Source: Saccharothrix syringae (GTDB lineage Bacteria > Actinomycetota > Actinomycetes > Mycobacteriales > Pseudonocardiaceae). From it: a stretch of 64,000 nucleotides of DNA. How positions within the stretch are numbered: position 1 is the first letter of the stretch; each line of letters starts with the position of its first letter. Made by a program: the position numbers and the translations under genes. Where the stretch lies: positions 186,001 through 250,000 of the forward strand of contig NZ_CP034550.1 in assembly GCF_009498035.1 (NCBI RefSeq). The letters run 5' to 3'. The notes under the pieces are model-generated. The model was given only the letters and a program-made list of their open reading frames with translations, ran no database searches and was not told the origin of the DNA. Positions 24,298-32,772 of the stretch are shown here, one piece after another.

Positions 24298-25053
24298 TCA
24301 GCGGTGCCCGAAGGACGCGCCCACGGCGGTGAGCAGGTCCCGGCTCGCCTCGTCGCCGACGAGGTCGAAGTACCGCAGGGCGAAGTCCAGGTTGCCGCCG
24401 TTGACGAAGTTGGCGGTGATCGAGACGGTCCCGGTGAGGTTGACGACCTCGTGCGCCCAGCCGCTGGGGGTCACCACCACGTCGCCGGGCTCCTGGACGA
24501 GCTCGACGGGTTCGGCGCCGCGGTCGTCACCGGCGCACCCGGCGGGGAGCAGGTGCCACTCCTCGGCCCGGCGCCGCGGGTGGAACGCCCACCGCTTCCG
24601 ACCGGCGCACAGCAGGTTCCACGCGGCGCTGGCCGCGACGTCCACGTGCATCGGCGACCGGGTGCCCGCGGCGCCGATCATGACCCACGCCCAGTCGGGC
24701 CGGACGTCCTCGGGCAGCGCGGACAGCCAGTTGTGCCTGCGCACGCCGCGCGGCACCAGCGCCCACAGCCCCGGGTCGAACTCCGAGACGAGCTGGTGGC
24801 GCAGGTACAGCCCGCGCGGGTCGGGCGCGGACAGCTCGTCCAGCACCTCCGACAGCCGTGCGGTCACCGTCCGGCCCTCGGCGTCCTCGACCTCGACCGG
24901 GCGGTCCTCGCGCTGCCGCAGCGCGGGTTCCTGGAGCGCGGCGAACACCGGCCAGCCCAGGCCGAGGCCGCGGTGGACGACGGGCCGGTCCGCGGTCAGC
25001 TCGACGTCCGACCCGGGGGTGCCGGCGGGGTCAGAGGTAGAAGTGGTCGACAC
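24298..25053 (-). CDS. JmjC/cupin-like 2-oxoglutarate oxygenase
   Basis: The 251-residue cupin-like oxygenase shows an HVD facial-triad motif in TRSPMHVDVAASAAWN (about residues 136-138) and a distal histidine in TPSGWAHEVVNL (about 201). Between them, LLCAGRKRWAFHP is typical of JmjC hydroxylases. It is shorter than the second JmjC protein of the operon and not its paralogue. The GTG at 25053 is chosen because AAGGAAGG lies eight bases upstream; a GTG at 25062 would overlap it. It overlaps the 3' end of the radical SAM gene. It probably hydroxylates a residue of the precursor peptide. Confidence 0.8.
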   Translation of the reverse strand: MSTTSTSDPAGTPGSDVELTADRPVVHRGLGLGWPVFAALQEPALRQREDRPVEVEDAEGRTVTARLSEVLDELSAPDPRGLYLRHQLVSEFDPGLWALVPRGVRRHNWLSALPEDVRPDWAWVMIGAAGTRSPMHVDVAASAAWNLLCAGRKRWAFHPRRRAEEWHLLPAGCAGDDRGAEPVELVQEPGDVVVTPSGWAHEVVNLTGTVSITANFVNGGNLDFALRYFDLVGDEASRDLLTAVGASFGHR

Positions 25054-26710
25054 GACTGCCACCTTCCTTCTGCCGGTCCCAGTCGTCGCGGTGACCGGCC
25101 AGCGCCTCGTCGGCGTGCAGGGCCTCGATGTCCACCCGCGCCCGCAGCGCCTGGGCCAGGTTCCGGCGCTCGGACCGGCACCGCGCCCGCTTGCCCGCGA
25201 CCTTGGCCCGGACCTCGTCGGGTGAGTCGGTGGCGCGGAACGGGCTCTCCGGCACGGTCACCGTGCACAGCGGCGCCGCCCAGCACGTGCCGCACGAGCT
25301 CGCCTGCACGGCGTCGCGGAACATGCGCAGCTGGGCGAGGCCCGCGTCGAGGTCGATGCCCCGGGACGCGTGACCCACCTCGAAGGCGGGTGACTGGTAC
25401 TCGTACGACGAGTACAGCGTGCCGTCCGAACCCAGCACCAGGTACTCCGTGCCCGGCACCAGTTGCACCCCGAGCAGGTGGCCCAGGTCCGGGCCGCCGT
25501 CGCGCCCGGGGCTGTTGAGCGCGCGGTGGAAGCTGCGGTGCAGGAAGCCGCAGCTGAACGCGAACCGGTACCGGCCGGACGCCTCGCGCTCCGCGTGGGG
25601 CAGCTCGTGCGCGTCGACGAAGAGGTCCCAGATCCGGTCCTGCGCCGCGAACATCTCCTCGAACTCGGTGTAGGACTCCTCGCCGCCGGGCAGCAGCAGG
25701 TCGAAGTCCCACGCCAGCGCCTGCCGCGCGGCGGGCCACTCGGCGAAGAACCGGTACAGGCCCGCCGGGTCGAGGGGGGAGGACAGCACGCAGATGATCG
25801 CCACGCGGTTCGCGAAGTACTCGGGCTGCGCGGCGGCGAGCCAGTCGACCCGCTCCCTGACCCGGTCGAGGGTGCCCCGGCCGCGCCGGTCGACGCGGTA
25901 GCGGTCGTGGTTGGGGCCGTCCACCGACACGTTGAGGTAGATCCCCTTGGCCACCAGGAACTCGACGATCTCCTCGTTGAGCAGCATCCCGTTGGTGTTG
26001 ACCTGCACGACCAGGTTGTCCATGGCGGCGCCGGTCCGCGCGATCCGCTCCTCCAGCCTGGTGTAGGCGTCCCGGAGCTGCCGGAAGGCCATCAGCGGCT
26101 CGCCGCCGAAGAAGTACACGGCCCGGTGCGCGTCGGCGAGCCGGTCCTCGCCGGTGACGAACAGGTCGATGGCCGCCTCGACGAAGTCGGCCGACGGCGA
26201 TGCGGTCTGGTGGGGGCGGGTGCCCGGGTAGGCGCCGCCGTAGTAGCAGTAGGTGCACCGGATGTTGCACTGCTCGGTCGGGTTGAGCATGAGCACGCGC
26301 ACGCGCGGCGGGCCGTCCGCGCGCACCTCCTCGGGCACCGTCGGGAACCGCCAGCCCGGCGCCTCGAACGGCTGGACCAGGGCCTCCAGGGCGGCCAGCC
26401 CGGGCTGGTCCGCCGCGGTCCAGGACTCCCGCCGCAGCAGGGCCGCCTGGCCGGCGGTCACCCGGTGGACCCGGCCGGTGGCGGGCGCGTACAGGCTGAA
26501 CAGGCCGGGTACCCGGGTGCTCTCCCAGGTCTTGTAGATCCAGGTGCGCCCCTCGTGGCGGCGGATCGTCACGTCGTCCTCGCCCACGTTGGAGCCGGAG
26601 CGCCCGTCGGCGGACCAGCGGGGCTGTTCGAGCTCTTCGACCAGGCGGACCTGCCACTCGGCCAGCCGCCGGTTCGCGGTCGCGTTCCGGATGTGGACCG
26701 GGATGCTCAT
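25031..26710 (-). CDS. Radical SAM/SPASM peptide maturase
   Basis: The 559-residue enzyme has the radical SAM cluster motif C148-x3-C152-x2-C155 in LNPTEQCNIRCTYCYYGG. Conserved SAM-binding features follow (YFFGGEPLMAF, QVNTNGMLL, NVSVDG). A SPASM region near 473-511 (SSCGTCWAAPLC plus a later Cys) should hold auxiliary Fe-S clusters. The N-terminal 60-100 segment (GLFSLYAPATGRVHRVTAGQ) resembles a PqqD-like precursor-recognition fold. SPASM enzymes of this type crosslink or epimerise precursor peptides. The ATG start overlaps the arginase stop by four bases. A closed SPASM architecture next to a precursor-like ORF makes a sulfatase-maturase role unlikely. Confidence 0.88.
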   Translation of the reverse strand: MSIPVHIRNATANRRLAEWQVRLVEELEQPRWSADGRSGSNVGEDDVTIRRHEGRTWIYKTWESTRVPGLFSLYAPATGRVHRVTAGQAALLRRESWTAADQPGLAALEALVQPFEAPGWRFPTVPEEVRADGPPRVRVLMLNPTEQCNIRCTYCYYGGAYPGTRPHQTASPSADFVEAAIDLFVTGEDRLADAHRAVYFFGGEPLMAFRQLRDAYTRLEERIARTGAAMDNLVVQVNTNGMLLNEEIVEFLVAKGIYLNVSVDGPNHDRYRVDRRGRGTLDRVRERVDWLAAAQPEYFANRVAIICVLSSPLDPAGLYRFFAEWPAARQALAWDFDLLLPGGEESYTEFEEMFAAQDRIWDLFVDAHELPHAEREASGRYRFAFSCGFLHRSFHRALNSPGRDGGPDLGHLLGVQLVPGTEYLVLGSDGTLYSSYEYQSPAFEVGHASRGIDLDAGLAQLRMFRDAVQASSCGTCWAAPLCTVTVPESPFRATDSPDEVRAKVAGKRARCRSERRNLAQALRARVDIEALHADEALAGHRDDWDRQKEGGSRVDHFYL

Positions 26711-27672
26711 GCGTCACCTTCCGCTTCGTCCGGTTCTTCCAGCAGTGCGCGCAGGCAGGTCATCAGCACGGTGGCGATGGTGGTGCCGGTGACGCGGTTC
26801 GCGTGTTCCTCGTACGTGGCCTCCACGATGTCCACGCCCACCACGCGGCGCGTGCGGCACACGTGCCCGACGGCGGCCAGCAGCTCCCGCAGGCGGTAGC
26901 CACCCGGCTCGGGGTGACCGGTGCCGGGGAACTCGGCGGGGTCGATGACGTCGAGGTCGACGGATAGGTGCACCGGCGCCGCACCGGGGTGCGGCGCCGG
27001 TTCGAACGCGTACCGCGAGGTGACCTCCGGCGGCACGGGGCCCGCCTCGGCGGGCAGGTAGGCGCGCACGCCGTGGACGTCCGCGCGCGCGATCGCGCCG
27101 ACCTGGAGCAGGTGGCCGATGAAGTCGGCATGGGTCAGGTCCGCGAAGTCGGGGATGGGCCGCGAGTGGAAGTCGAGGTGCGCGTCGAAGCAGACCAGGT
27201 CCAGGGGCCCGTGGACGTCGGCCAGGCCGGTCGCGATCGGACCGGTGACGCTGTGGTCGCCGCCGATGAACACCGGCACGCGGGTGTGGTCGGCCAGCTG
27301 CGCCGACAGCTCGCGCAGGGTGCGGTAGTACGCCGCGCGCGGCACCCGCGGGTCGATCGGCACCGACCCGAGGTCGCCGAGGTCGAACACGCGGCGGCCG
27401 GTCAGGACACCGCGCCGCGAGACCGGGTCGAGCACACCGCCCAGCCGGCCCGCGCCGTCGACCTCCCAGGGGTGGCTCGGGCTGTGGTGGCGCAGCAGTT
27501 CGGGGCCGTGGCGCTGGCCGGGCAGGCCGGGCACGCCGCCGTCGAACGGGACGCCGAGGACCACCGCGTCGGCGGTGAGCCCACCGGTGAGCAGGGCGTC
27601 GAGGTCCGCGGCGGGCAGTCCGAGGACGCCCGCGGCGGGGCGGAACGGTGCGGTCGCTTCGGTTGCCGCCAT
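26707..27672 (-). CDS. Arginase/agmatinase-family enzyme, candidate peptide arginase
   Basis: The 321-residue ureohydrolase has every binuclear-manganese ligand motif: GGDH (H140), D163-A-H165-L-D167 in CFDAHLDFH, and D239/D241 in SVDLDVIDP. It should hydrolyse a guanidinium group to release urea. Placement between a precursor-like peptide and a radical SAM maturase, with overlap to the latter, argues that the substrate is peptidyl arginine, giving ornithine, as for OspR in landornamide biosynthesis. Free arginine, agmatine or guanidinobutyrate are alternatives. The ATG at 27672 follows GGAGG by about ten bases. Confidence 0.88.
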   Translation of the reverse strand: MAATEATAPFRPAAGVLGLPAADLDALLTGGLTADAVVLGVPFDGGVPGLPGQRHGPELLRHHSPSHPWEVDGAGRLGGVLDPVSRRGVLTGRRVFDLGDLGSVPIDPRVPRAAYYRTLRELSAQLADHTRVPVFIGGDHSVTGPIATGLADVHGPLDLVCFDAHLDFHSRPIPDFADLTHADFIGHLLQVGAIARADVHGVRAYLPAEAGPVPPEVTSRYAFEPAPHPGAAPVHLSVDLDVIDPAEFPGTGHPEPGGYRLRELLAAVGHVCRTRRVVGVDIVEATYEEHANRVTGTTIATVLMTCLRALLEEPDEAEGDA

Positions 27673-27754
27673 GGTCGGCGCGCCTCCAGCCGTCGGAAGG
27701 GGGTCGCGGGCACGGTGGCCGTGCCCGCGACCTTCTGGCATCACCGGATGTGGG

Positions 27755-27913
27755 TCACTTGCCGTTGAAGATGTCGGCGAAGTTGGCCACGGCCGGGCGG
27801 TTGTGGGTCTTGGCCAGGGTGGCCCGCGAACGCTGGGTGATCGGCGCCACGGAGACGGCGACCTCCGGGAACTCGTTGGCCACGACCGACTTGGCGTTGT
27901 TCTCCTTGCGCAT
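27755..27913 (-). CDS. Putative RiPP precursor peptide (52 aa)
   Basis: This short ORF between the PhyH and arginase genes starts at an ATG with AAAGGA seven bases upstream. The first part (MRKENNAKSVVANEFPEVAV) could be a leader. The C-terminal part holds three arginines (R28, R30, R39) and aromatic residues within HNR (37-39), FAD (45-47) and IF (48-49), ending NGK. It has no cysteine and is not hydrophobic enough for a membrane peptide. The arginines suit an arginase-modified core and the aromatic-x-x triplets suit radical SAM crosslinking. This assignment is inference from position and composition. Confidence 0.7.
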   Translation of the reverse strand: MRKENNAKSVVANEFPEVAVSVAPITQRSRATLAKTHNRPAVANFADIFNGK

Positions 27914-28063
27914 TTCTCGTCCTTTCGTTCGGGCAGTCGAAAAGCGATCGTGATCGCACACCGCCCGCGCGGCCGCTGCCGGGAATTCGCGCGCGGACGC
28001 CCCCCGCCCCGGGCCCGGGGCGGGCAGTTCTTCGGTGGATTCCGCCCGGAGCGCGGTCGCGCG

Positions 28064-28840
28064 CTACACGGGCTCCCCGCCGCGCAACAGCGGCAGGTCG
28101 GCGAAGGCGTAGTCGTACGGTTCGACCTCGACCGCGGACGCGCTCTTGTACTCCTGCAACAGGATGGACCGGTCCTGCCGGGTCCGGTTCATGCTGAGGG
28201 AGTGCACGGTGAGGGAGTGCAGGAACAGCACCGAACCGGCCGGCACGGTCACCGGGACGTACTCACCGTCCTCGGGGACGGTGACCGGGCGCGGCTCCAG
28301 GGTGCCCTCGACCAGTCGGTCGCGGTGGCTGCCGGGCACGACCAGCGTCGGGCCGGAGTCCGGTGTCATCTCGTCCAGGTACAGGATGGCCGTGACGAGG
28401 TCGGTGCTGGTGTGCCGGTCCTCGGAGAAGTCGCAGTGCCAGCCCTCGTGCACCTGCAGACCGGGAACGCGCTGGTGGAGCCACCCCATCAGGAAGTTCA
28501 CGTCCGGTCCCACCAGGTCGGCGGCGACGCCGAGGATGCGCGGCTCGCGCATCATGTCGAACCAGAAGTCGTTGATGAGCGGCGTGTTGAACACCTTGAA
28601 CACGCCGTACGGGTTGACCGGGTCGAGGTGCGCGCCCGGCTCGTCCAGGGCGGCGCGCTTGATCACCCGCGGGTGGTCGCTCGTCGGCGTCGCGAGCAGC
28701 GGGCGGATCTCCTCCTTGATGTCCGACACCTCGTCGGCGTCGAACATCCGGAGGACGATGAAACCGTCGCGCTCATACGCGGAGAACTGGTCGTCGGAAA
28801 GGATTCGGCGCGCCGGGGCGCGCCGCTCGGTGTTCAGCAA
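28064..28840 (-). CDS. PhyH-family 2-oxoglutarate dioxygenase
   Basis: The 258-residue phytanoyl-CoA-dioxygenase-like enzyme has the HxD motif at H135/D137 (HEGWHCDFSE), a distal histidine in SVLFLHSLTVHS and the 2-oxoglutarate-binding arginine in NRTRQDRS. GSHRD and LDEMTPDSGP are typical family blocks. No ATG precedes the domain. A TTG at 28840 (or CTG at 28837) follows a run of six G three to six bases upstream and is the best start. As the first gene of the operon, it probably hydroxylates the peptide or a building block. Confidence 0.82.
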   Translation of the reverse strand: MLNTERRAPARRILSDDQFSAYERDGFIVLRMFDADEVSDIKEEIRPLLATPTSDHPRVIKRAALDEPGAHLDPVNPYGVFKVFNTPLINDFWFDMMREPRILGVAADLVGPDVNFLMGWLHQRVPGLQVHEGWHCDFSEDRHTSTDLVTAILYLDEMTPDSGPTLVVPGSHRDRLVEGTLEPRPVTVPEDGEYVPVTVPAGSVLFLHSLTVHSLSMNRTRQDRSILLQEYKSASAVEVEPYDYAFADLPLLRGGEPV

Positions 28841-29079
28841 AAGCCCCCCAATAAAGAGTACCGCCGTCTCCGCCTGTATTTGTCGAACAGGTGGAAAACA
28901 TTTTTCGCCGTACCTTCTCCTCGACCGTAGCAGTCGTTCGTGGGGGCTGCAATCAATTCCAGGGGATCGTCGCGCGTTGCCGGCCTCCCGACCGGGCGGC
29001 CACGTGCGCATTGACCTGACCGGTGCGCGCATTTGGTGCGGCCGGGCGCGGATCGCGTCCCGCGGGCGGGACGCGGGCA

Positions 29080-30255
29080 TCAGTCGGCGAGCAGTTCCCA
29101 GGGCTGGCCGTCGTGGGCGGGGGCCAGCGCCACCACGGTCCGCCCGTGGGCGGTCACCGCCAGGTCGCCCGCCGCGAAGCGGTCGTCGCCGGCGCGGTGC
29201 CGCGAGCGCCACCGGTGGGCCGTCGCCGACGCCTCGTCCGCGGGCAGCGGCTCGTCCAGCAGGGCCAGCAGCACCGACCCGCGGGCACCGGTGACCGGGT
29301 CCACCGGGACCCACCGGCCCCGCGCGGTCCGGCCGGCCAGGCGCACGGGCGCGACCGGCGCGGTCTCGGCCAGCTGCTCCTCGACCGCCCGCAGCGCGCT
29401 CGTGCCCACCTCGAACAGGCTCAGCGGCGAGAGGCGGTCCGGGTGCGGGCGGTGCGCCTCGGGTTCGGGCCCGGGGTCCGGCACCGGGTCGGGGGCGGGC
29501 ACCCGGTCCGCGACCTCGCGCAGCGCCACCTGCTCCGCGGGCGGCAGGCGCAGCGCGGACGCCGGGTGCTCCGCCTCCTCGGGCGCGCCGACGGCACCGC
29601 GCAGCCACTCCACCCCGTCGGCCGGGGCGAACAGGTCGACGGTCACGCCGGTCCCGTCGAGGTAGGCCCACGTCATGACCAGCGGGTGGCGGTGCACGTG
29701 CGCCCACGGCAGGAGCCGGTCCAGGCGCTCCCGCGGCAGCCTCGTCGACCGCGGCGGCCGGCCGGAGCGCCCCCTGGCCTCGCCCGCGAGCAGCAGCTCC
29801 GGCGCCTGGAACAGCAGGTCCGGCCGCACGCCCCGCTTGGCGAACGACGCGGCGAGCGTCATCGGCAGCGCGTGGAACCCGCTCAGCGCGCCGGTGCCCG
29901 CGGTCCACTCGTAGGCGGCCTGGACCGCGGCGGTGAGCATGCCCAGCCCGAACGACTCGCTGACGAACCGCCGGACGTGCGGCGAGCTGGACCGGAACTC
30001 GTCCTGGCGCAGCCGCACGGGCCTGCCGGGCGCCACGCCCAGGTAGTTGGCCAGCAGCCGCAGCTCGTTGACCCGCGTGTCGTACCTGACCCTGGCGGGC
30101 GCGGCCGGGGCCATCGCGTTGACGTAGACGATCTCGGCGACGTTCACCGGCAGCCGCTGCCGCCCGCTCAGCGGGTGGATCGCCTCGACCCGGGGGTAGC
30201 CGTCCACACCGGTCCGGCTGGTCCAGCGGTGCTGGCGAACGCTCACCCAACTCAC
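29080..30255 (-). CDS. Hypothetical protein (391 aa), unknown function
   Basis: I do not recognise a family. The predicted cytosolic protein starts with a Trp/Arg-rich segment. The central part includes RVNELRLLANYLGVAPGRPV, a proline-rich linker near 265-285 (PVPDPGPEPEAH) and an acidic C-terminus. It has no membrane helix or signal peptide. The GTG at 30255 begins MSWVSVRQHRW. It is divergent from the downstream regulator operon and separated from the RiPP operon by 240 bp without a gene. Confidence 0.7.
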   Translation of the reverse strand: MSWVSVRQHRWTSRTGVDGYPRVEAIHPLSGRQRLPVNVAEIVYVNAMAPAAPARVRYDTRVNELRLLANYLGVAPGRPVRLRQDEFRSSSPHVRRFVSESFGLGMLTAAVQAAYEWTAGTGALSGFHALPMTLAASFAKRGVRPDLLFQAPELLLAGEARGRSGRPPRSTRLPRERLDRLLPWAHVHRHPLVMTWAYLDGTGVTVDLFAPADGVEWLRGAVGAPEEAEHPASALRLPPAEQVALREVADRVPAPDPVPDPGPEPEAHRPHPDRLSPLSLFEVGTSALRAVEEQLAETAPVAPVRLAGRTARGRWVPVDPVTGARGSVLLALLDEPLPADEASATAHRWRSRHRAGDDRFAAGDLAVTAHGRTVVALAPAHDGQPWELLAD

Positions 30256-30279
30256 CGGCGCAGTCTAGGGGCGGCGGTG

Positions 30280-30345
30280 ATGTCAAAGATCCTTGACATG
30301 GTGTCAGGTCCGCCGGACACTGGCCATGTCAAGTCCGCTTTACAT
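30280..30345. promoter_or_regulatory. Two 20-bp operator-like palindromes before the membrane protein/XRE operon
   Basis: ATGTCAA-N6-TTGACAT (30280-30299) and ATGTCAA-N6-TTTACAT (30326-30345) lie 46 bp apart, the second ending 14 bp before the start codon at 30359. CTTGACA inside the first could be a -35 box. The XRE regulator encoded in the same operon is the obvious ligand, implying autoregulation. Confidence 0.65.
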
Positions 30346-30358
30346 CAGGGGGACGTCG

Positions 30359-30775
30359 ATGTCGTACGAGGAGACAGGCGTCCGGGTGTACCTGGCGGTC
30401 ACCCTGGCGACCTACGCCGCCTACGTGGTGGTGCTGCTGGCGCGGGCGCGCGGCGACCTGGCCGCGACGCCGTACGCGGGGCCCATGCTGGCCTGCATCG
30501 GGGCCTCGATCGCGCTCTCGATCGTGCTCCGGGTCGTGCTGGGGATCGCCCTGCCCGGCGACCGGCACCGCGCCGACGAGCGCGACCGCGGCATCAACCG
30601 GCTGGGCGAGCACGTCGGCGGCCTGGTGCTGGGCACCGGCATGGTCGTGCCGTTCGCGCTGACCCTGGCCGGTGCGCCGCACTTCTGGATCGCCAACGCC
30701 ATGTACGCCGCGTTCACGCTGTGGGCGATCGTCGTCGCCTCGGTCAAGCTCGTCGCCTACCGGAGGGGGTTCTGA
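30359..30775 (+). CDS. Small integral membrane protein
   Basis: The 138-residue protein has four probable membrane helices (about 9-28, 42-62, 85-105, 112-130) with a charged loop GDRHRADERDRGINRLGEHVG. This is the DUF2178-like arrangement often paired with a small XRE regulator. The ATG at 30359 follows AGGGGGA by six bases. The stop is directly followed by the GTG of the regulator gene. It may be a membrane partner or signal input for that regulator. Confidence 0.8.
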   Translation: MSYEETGVRVYLAVTLATYAAYVVVLLARARGDLAATPYAGPMLACIGASIALSIVLRVVLGIALPGDRHRADERDRGINRLGEHVGGLVLGTGMVVPFALTLAGAPHFWIANAMYAAFTLWAIVVASVKLVAYRRGF

Positions 30776-31000
30776 GTGGTCAGGCCCACGAGGATCACCA
30801 ACTCCATCCGGGCGCTGCGGTTCGCGCACGGGGAGATGACCCAGGCCGAGCTGGCCCGGCGGGTCAACGTCACCCGGCAGACGATCATCGCCATCGAGCA
30901 GGGCAGGTACTCGCCCTCGCTGGAGACCGCGTTCCGCATCGCGCGGGTCTTCGGGGTGCAGCTCGGTGACGTCTTCCACTACCCCGGGGAGGACTCGTGA
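30776..31000 (+). CDS. Small XRE-family helix-turn-helix regulator
   Basis: The 74-residue single-domain repressor has the helix-turn-helix [29 protein letters not shown] and C-terminal [11 protein letters not shown], typical of YozG/YgzD-type XRE proteins. The GTG start follows the membrane-protein stop immediately, with GGAGGGGG upstream. It overlaps the following oxidoreductase gene by four bases (GTGA). It probably binds the palindromes at 30280-30345. Confidence 0.9.
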   Translation: MVRPTRITNSIRALRFAHGEMTQAELARRVNVTRQTIIAIEQGRYSPSLETAFRIARVFGVQLGDVFHYPGEDS

Positions 31001-31956
31001 AGGCCATCGTGCAGGACGCCTACGGCGACCCGGGTGACGTGCTGCGATTAGCCGAGGTCGACAAGCCGTCGCCCGGCCGCGGCGAGGTGCTGGTGCGCGT
31101 CCGCGCCGCACCGGTGGTCGGCGGCGACTGGCACCTGCTGCGCGGCCTGCCCTACGCCGCCCGGCCGGTCACCGGCCTGCGCCGGCCGCGCAGCCGCGTG
31201 CCGGGGCTGGAGGTGGCGGGCGCGGTCGCGGAGGTCGGCCCCGGCGTGACCGCGCTGCGCGTCGGGCAGGAGGTGTTCGGCTGGTGCACCGGCGCGTTCC
31301 AGGAGTACGTCGTCGTGCCCGAGCGCCAACTGGCCGCCAAGCCCGTCAACCTGACGCCCGAGCAGGCCGCGGCCGTGCCGATCTCCGGGTTCACCGCCCT
31401 GCAGGCGGTCCGCGACCTGGGCCGGGTCGGCGCCGGGACGAGGGTGCTGGTCCACGGCGCCACCGGCTGCGTCGGCAGCTACGCCGTGCAGCTGGCCAAG
31501 GCGTTCGGCGCCGAGGTCACGGCGGTGTGCGGCGCGGCGAAGGCCGACCTGGCGCGGCGGCTGGGCGCCGACCACGTGCACGACTACGCCACCGGCGAGC
31601 CGCCCGGCGGGTTCGACGTGCTGCTCGACGTCTACGGCAACCCGTCACTGCGCACCTGCCGCCGCCTGGTGCGGCGGGGCGGCACGGTGGTGTTCGTCGG
31701 CGGCACGGGCGGCCGCTGGTTCATGGGCACCGACCGCTGGCTGCGCGCGCTGGTGGCCGGGCCCCTCCTGGGTTTCCGGGCCCGGCCGCTGGTGCACAAG
31801 GACCGGCACGAGGACCTGGTCTACCTGCGCGTGCTGATCGAGTCCGGCCGGGTGCTGCCCGTGCTGGACCGGACCTACCCGCTGGCCGAGGTCGCCCGCG
31901 CGGTGGAGGACGTGCGGCACGGGCGGGTGCGCGGGCAGGTCGTGGTCACGCCGTGA
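30997..31956 (+). CDS. NAD(P)-dependent MDR alcohol dehydrogenase / quinone oxidoreductase-like
   Basis: The 319-residue medium-chain dehydrogenase has a GroES-like N-terminal half ([34 protein letters not shown]) and a Rossmann half with [22 protein letters not shown]. The zinc-ligand cysteines of classical alcohol dehydrogenases are absent, so a zinc-independent quinone-oxidoreductase-type reduction is likely. It is translationally coupled to the regulator (GTGA). Its 3' end overlaps the convergent hydrolase gene by 11 bases. Confidence 0.9.
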   Translation: MKAIVQDAYGDPGDVLRLAEVDKPSPGRGEVLVRVRAAPVVGGDWHLLRGLPYAARPVTGLRRPRSRVPGLEVAGAVAEVGPGVTALRVGQEVFGWCTGAFQEYVVVPERQLAAKPVNLTPEQAAAVPISGFTALQAVRDLGRVGAGTRVLVHGATGCVGSYAVQLAKAFGAEVTAVCGAAKADLARRLGADHVHDYATGEPPGGFDVLLDVYGNPSLRTCRRLVRRGGTVVFVGGTGGRWFMGTDRWLRALVAGPLLGFRARPLVHKDRHEDLVYLRVLIESGRVLPVLDRTYPLAEVARAVEDVRHGRVRGQVVVTP

Positions 31957-32755
31957 GCTCCGCCAGGATCCCGTCGGTGAACGGGGTCCACGCCCGCACC
32001 GCCCAGTCGCCGAACGCCCGGTCGGTCAGCGCCACGCACGCCGCGCCCGCGTCCGGGTCCACCCACAGGAACGTGCCGGTCTGTCCGAAGTGCCCGAACG
32101 TGCGCGGTGAGCTGGTGGTGCCCGTCCAGTGCGGGGACTTGTCGGCCCGGACCTCGAACCCGAGGCCCCAGTCGTTGTGCCGCTGCACCCCGTACCCGGG
32201 CAGCACCCCGCGCAGCCCCGGGAACACCACCGAGGTCGCCTCCGCCACCAGCCCCTCCGACACCAGCTTCGGCGCCTGGAGCTCGGCGGCGAACCGCACC
32301 AGGTCCGACACCGTCGACGTGGCGCCCGCGGCCGGCGAACCGTCCAAAGAGGAGGAGGTCATGCCCAGCGGCGCGAACACGGCCTCCGCGAGGTAGGCGT
32401 CGAACGGGATCTCCGTCGCCTCCTGCACGGCGCGCGCGAGCAGCTCGAACCCGGTGTTGGAGTAGATCCGCCTGGTCCCCGGCGCGGCCTGCGCGTCCGC
32501 GGAGTCGAACGCCAGCCCCGAGGCGTGCGCGACGAGGTGCCGCAGCGTGGCGGGCCCGGCCGGCTGGTCCCACTCGACCGCGCCCTCCTCCACCGCCACC
32601 AGCACCGCGTACGCGGTCAGCAGCTTGGTCACCGACGCCAGGGGGAACCGGTGGTCGACCGGCCCGTGCGCGCCGACCACCCCGCCGTCCGCGCGCACCA
32701 CGGCGGCCGCCGCGGTCCCCACCGGCCAGGACGACATCACCCGCAAGCTCTCCAT
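31946..32755 (-). CDS. Serine hydrolase of the beta-lactamase/penicillin-binding (class C) family
   Basis: The 269-residue protein shows the active-site SxxK ([12 protein letters not shown]) and YSN ([12 protein letters not shown]) motifs. A late FGHFGQTGT stands in for the KTG/HxG box. It lacks a signal peptide, so it is probably a cytosolic esterase or D-aminopeptidase-like hydrolase rather than a secreted beta-lactamase. The ATG at 32755 was chosen as first start after the divergent neighbour; one at MSSWPVG is possible. It is divergent from the RNase Z-like gene with almost no gap. Confidence 0.85.
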   Translation of the reverse strand: MESLRVMSSWPVGTAAAAVVRADGGVVGAHGPVDHRFPLASVTKLLTAYAVLVAVEEGAVEWDQPAGPATLRHLVAHASGLAFDSADAQAAPGTRRIYSNTGFELLARAVQEATEIPFDAYLAEAVFAPLGMTSSSLDGSPAAGATSTVSDLVRFAAELQAPKLVSEGLVAEATSVVFPGLRGVLPGYGVQRHNDWGLGFEVRADKSPHWTGTTSSPRTFGHFGQTGTFLWVDPDAGAACVALTDRAFGDWAVRAWTPFTDGILAELTA

Positions 32756-32772
32756 GCCGCAGACTCTGCCAC

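Larger units (their letters stand above)
21038..28840 (-). other. Putative RiPP biosynthetic gene cluster with peptide arginase, radical SAM and multiple oxygenases
   Basis: Eight tightly packed genes on one strand encode, in order of transcription: a PhyH dioxygenase, a 52-aa precursor-like peptide, an arginase homologue, a radical SAM/SPASM protein, a JmjC/cupin, an MFS exporter, an aldo/keto reductase and a second JmjC protein. Arginase to rSAM and MFS to reductase overlap by four bases, and rSAM to JmjC by about 23, which argues for a single operon. A short, charged, non-hydrophobic ORF beside a radical SAM/SPASM enzyme is the usual RiPP layout. Arginase homologues in RiPP clusters (OspR of landornamide) convert peptidyl arginine to ornithine. 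No protease is evident in the cluster. Confidence 0.75.
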
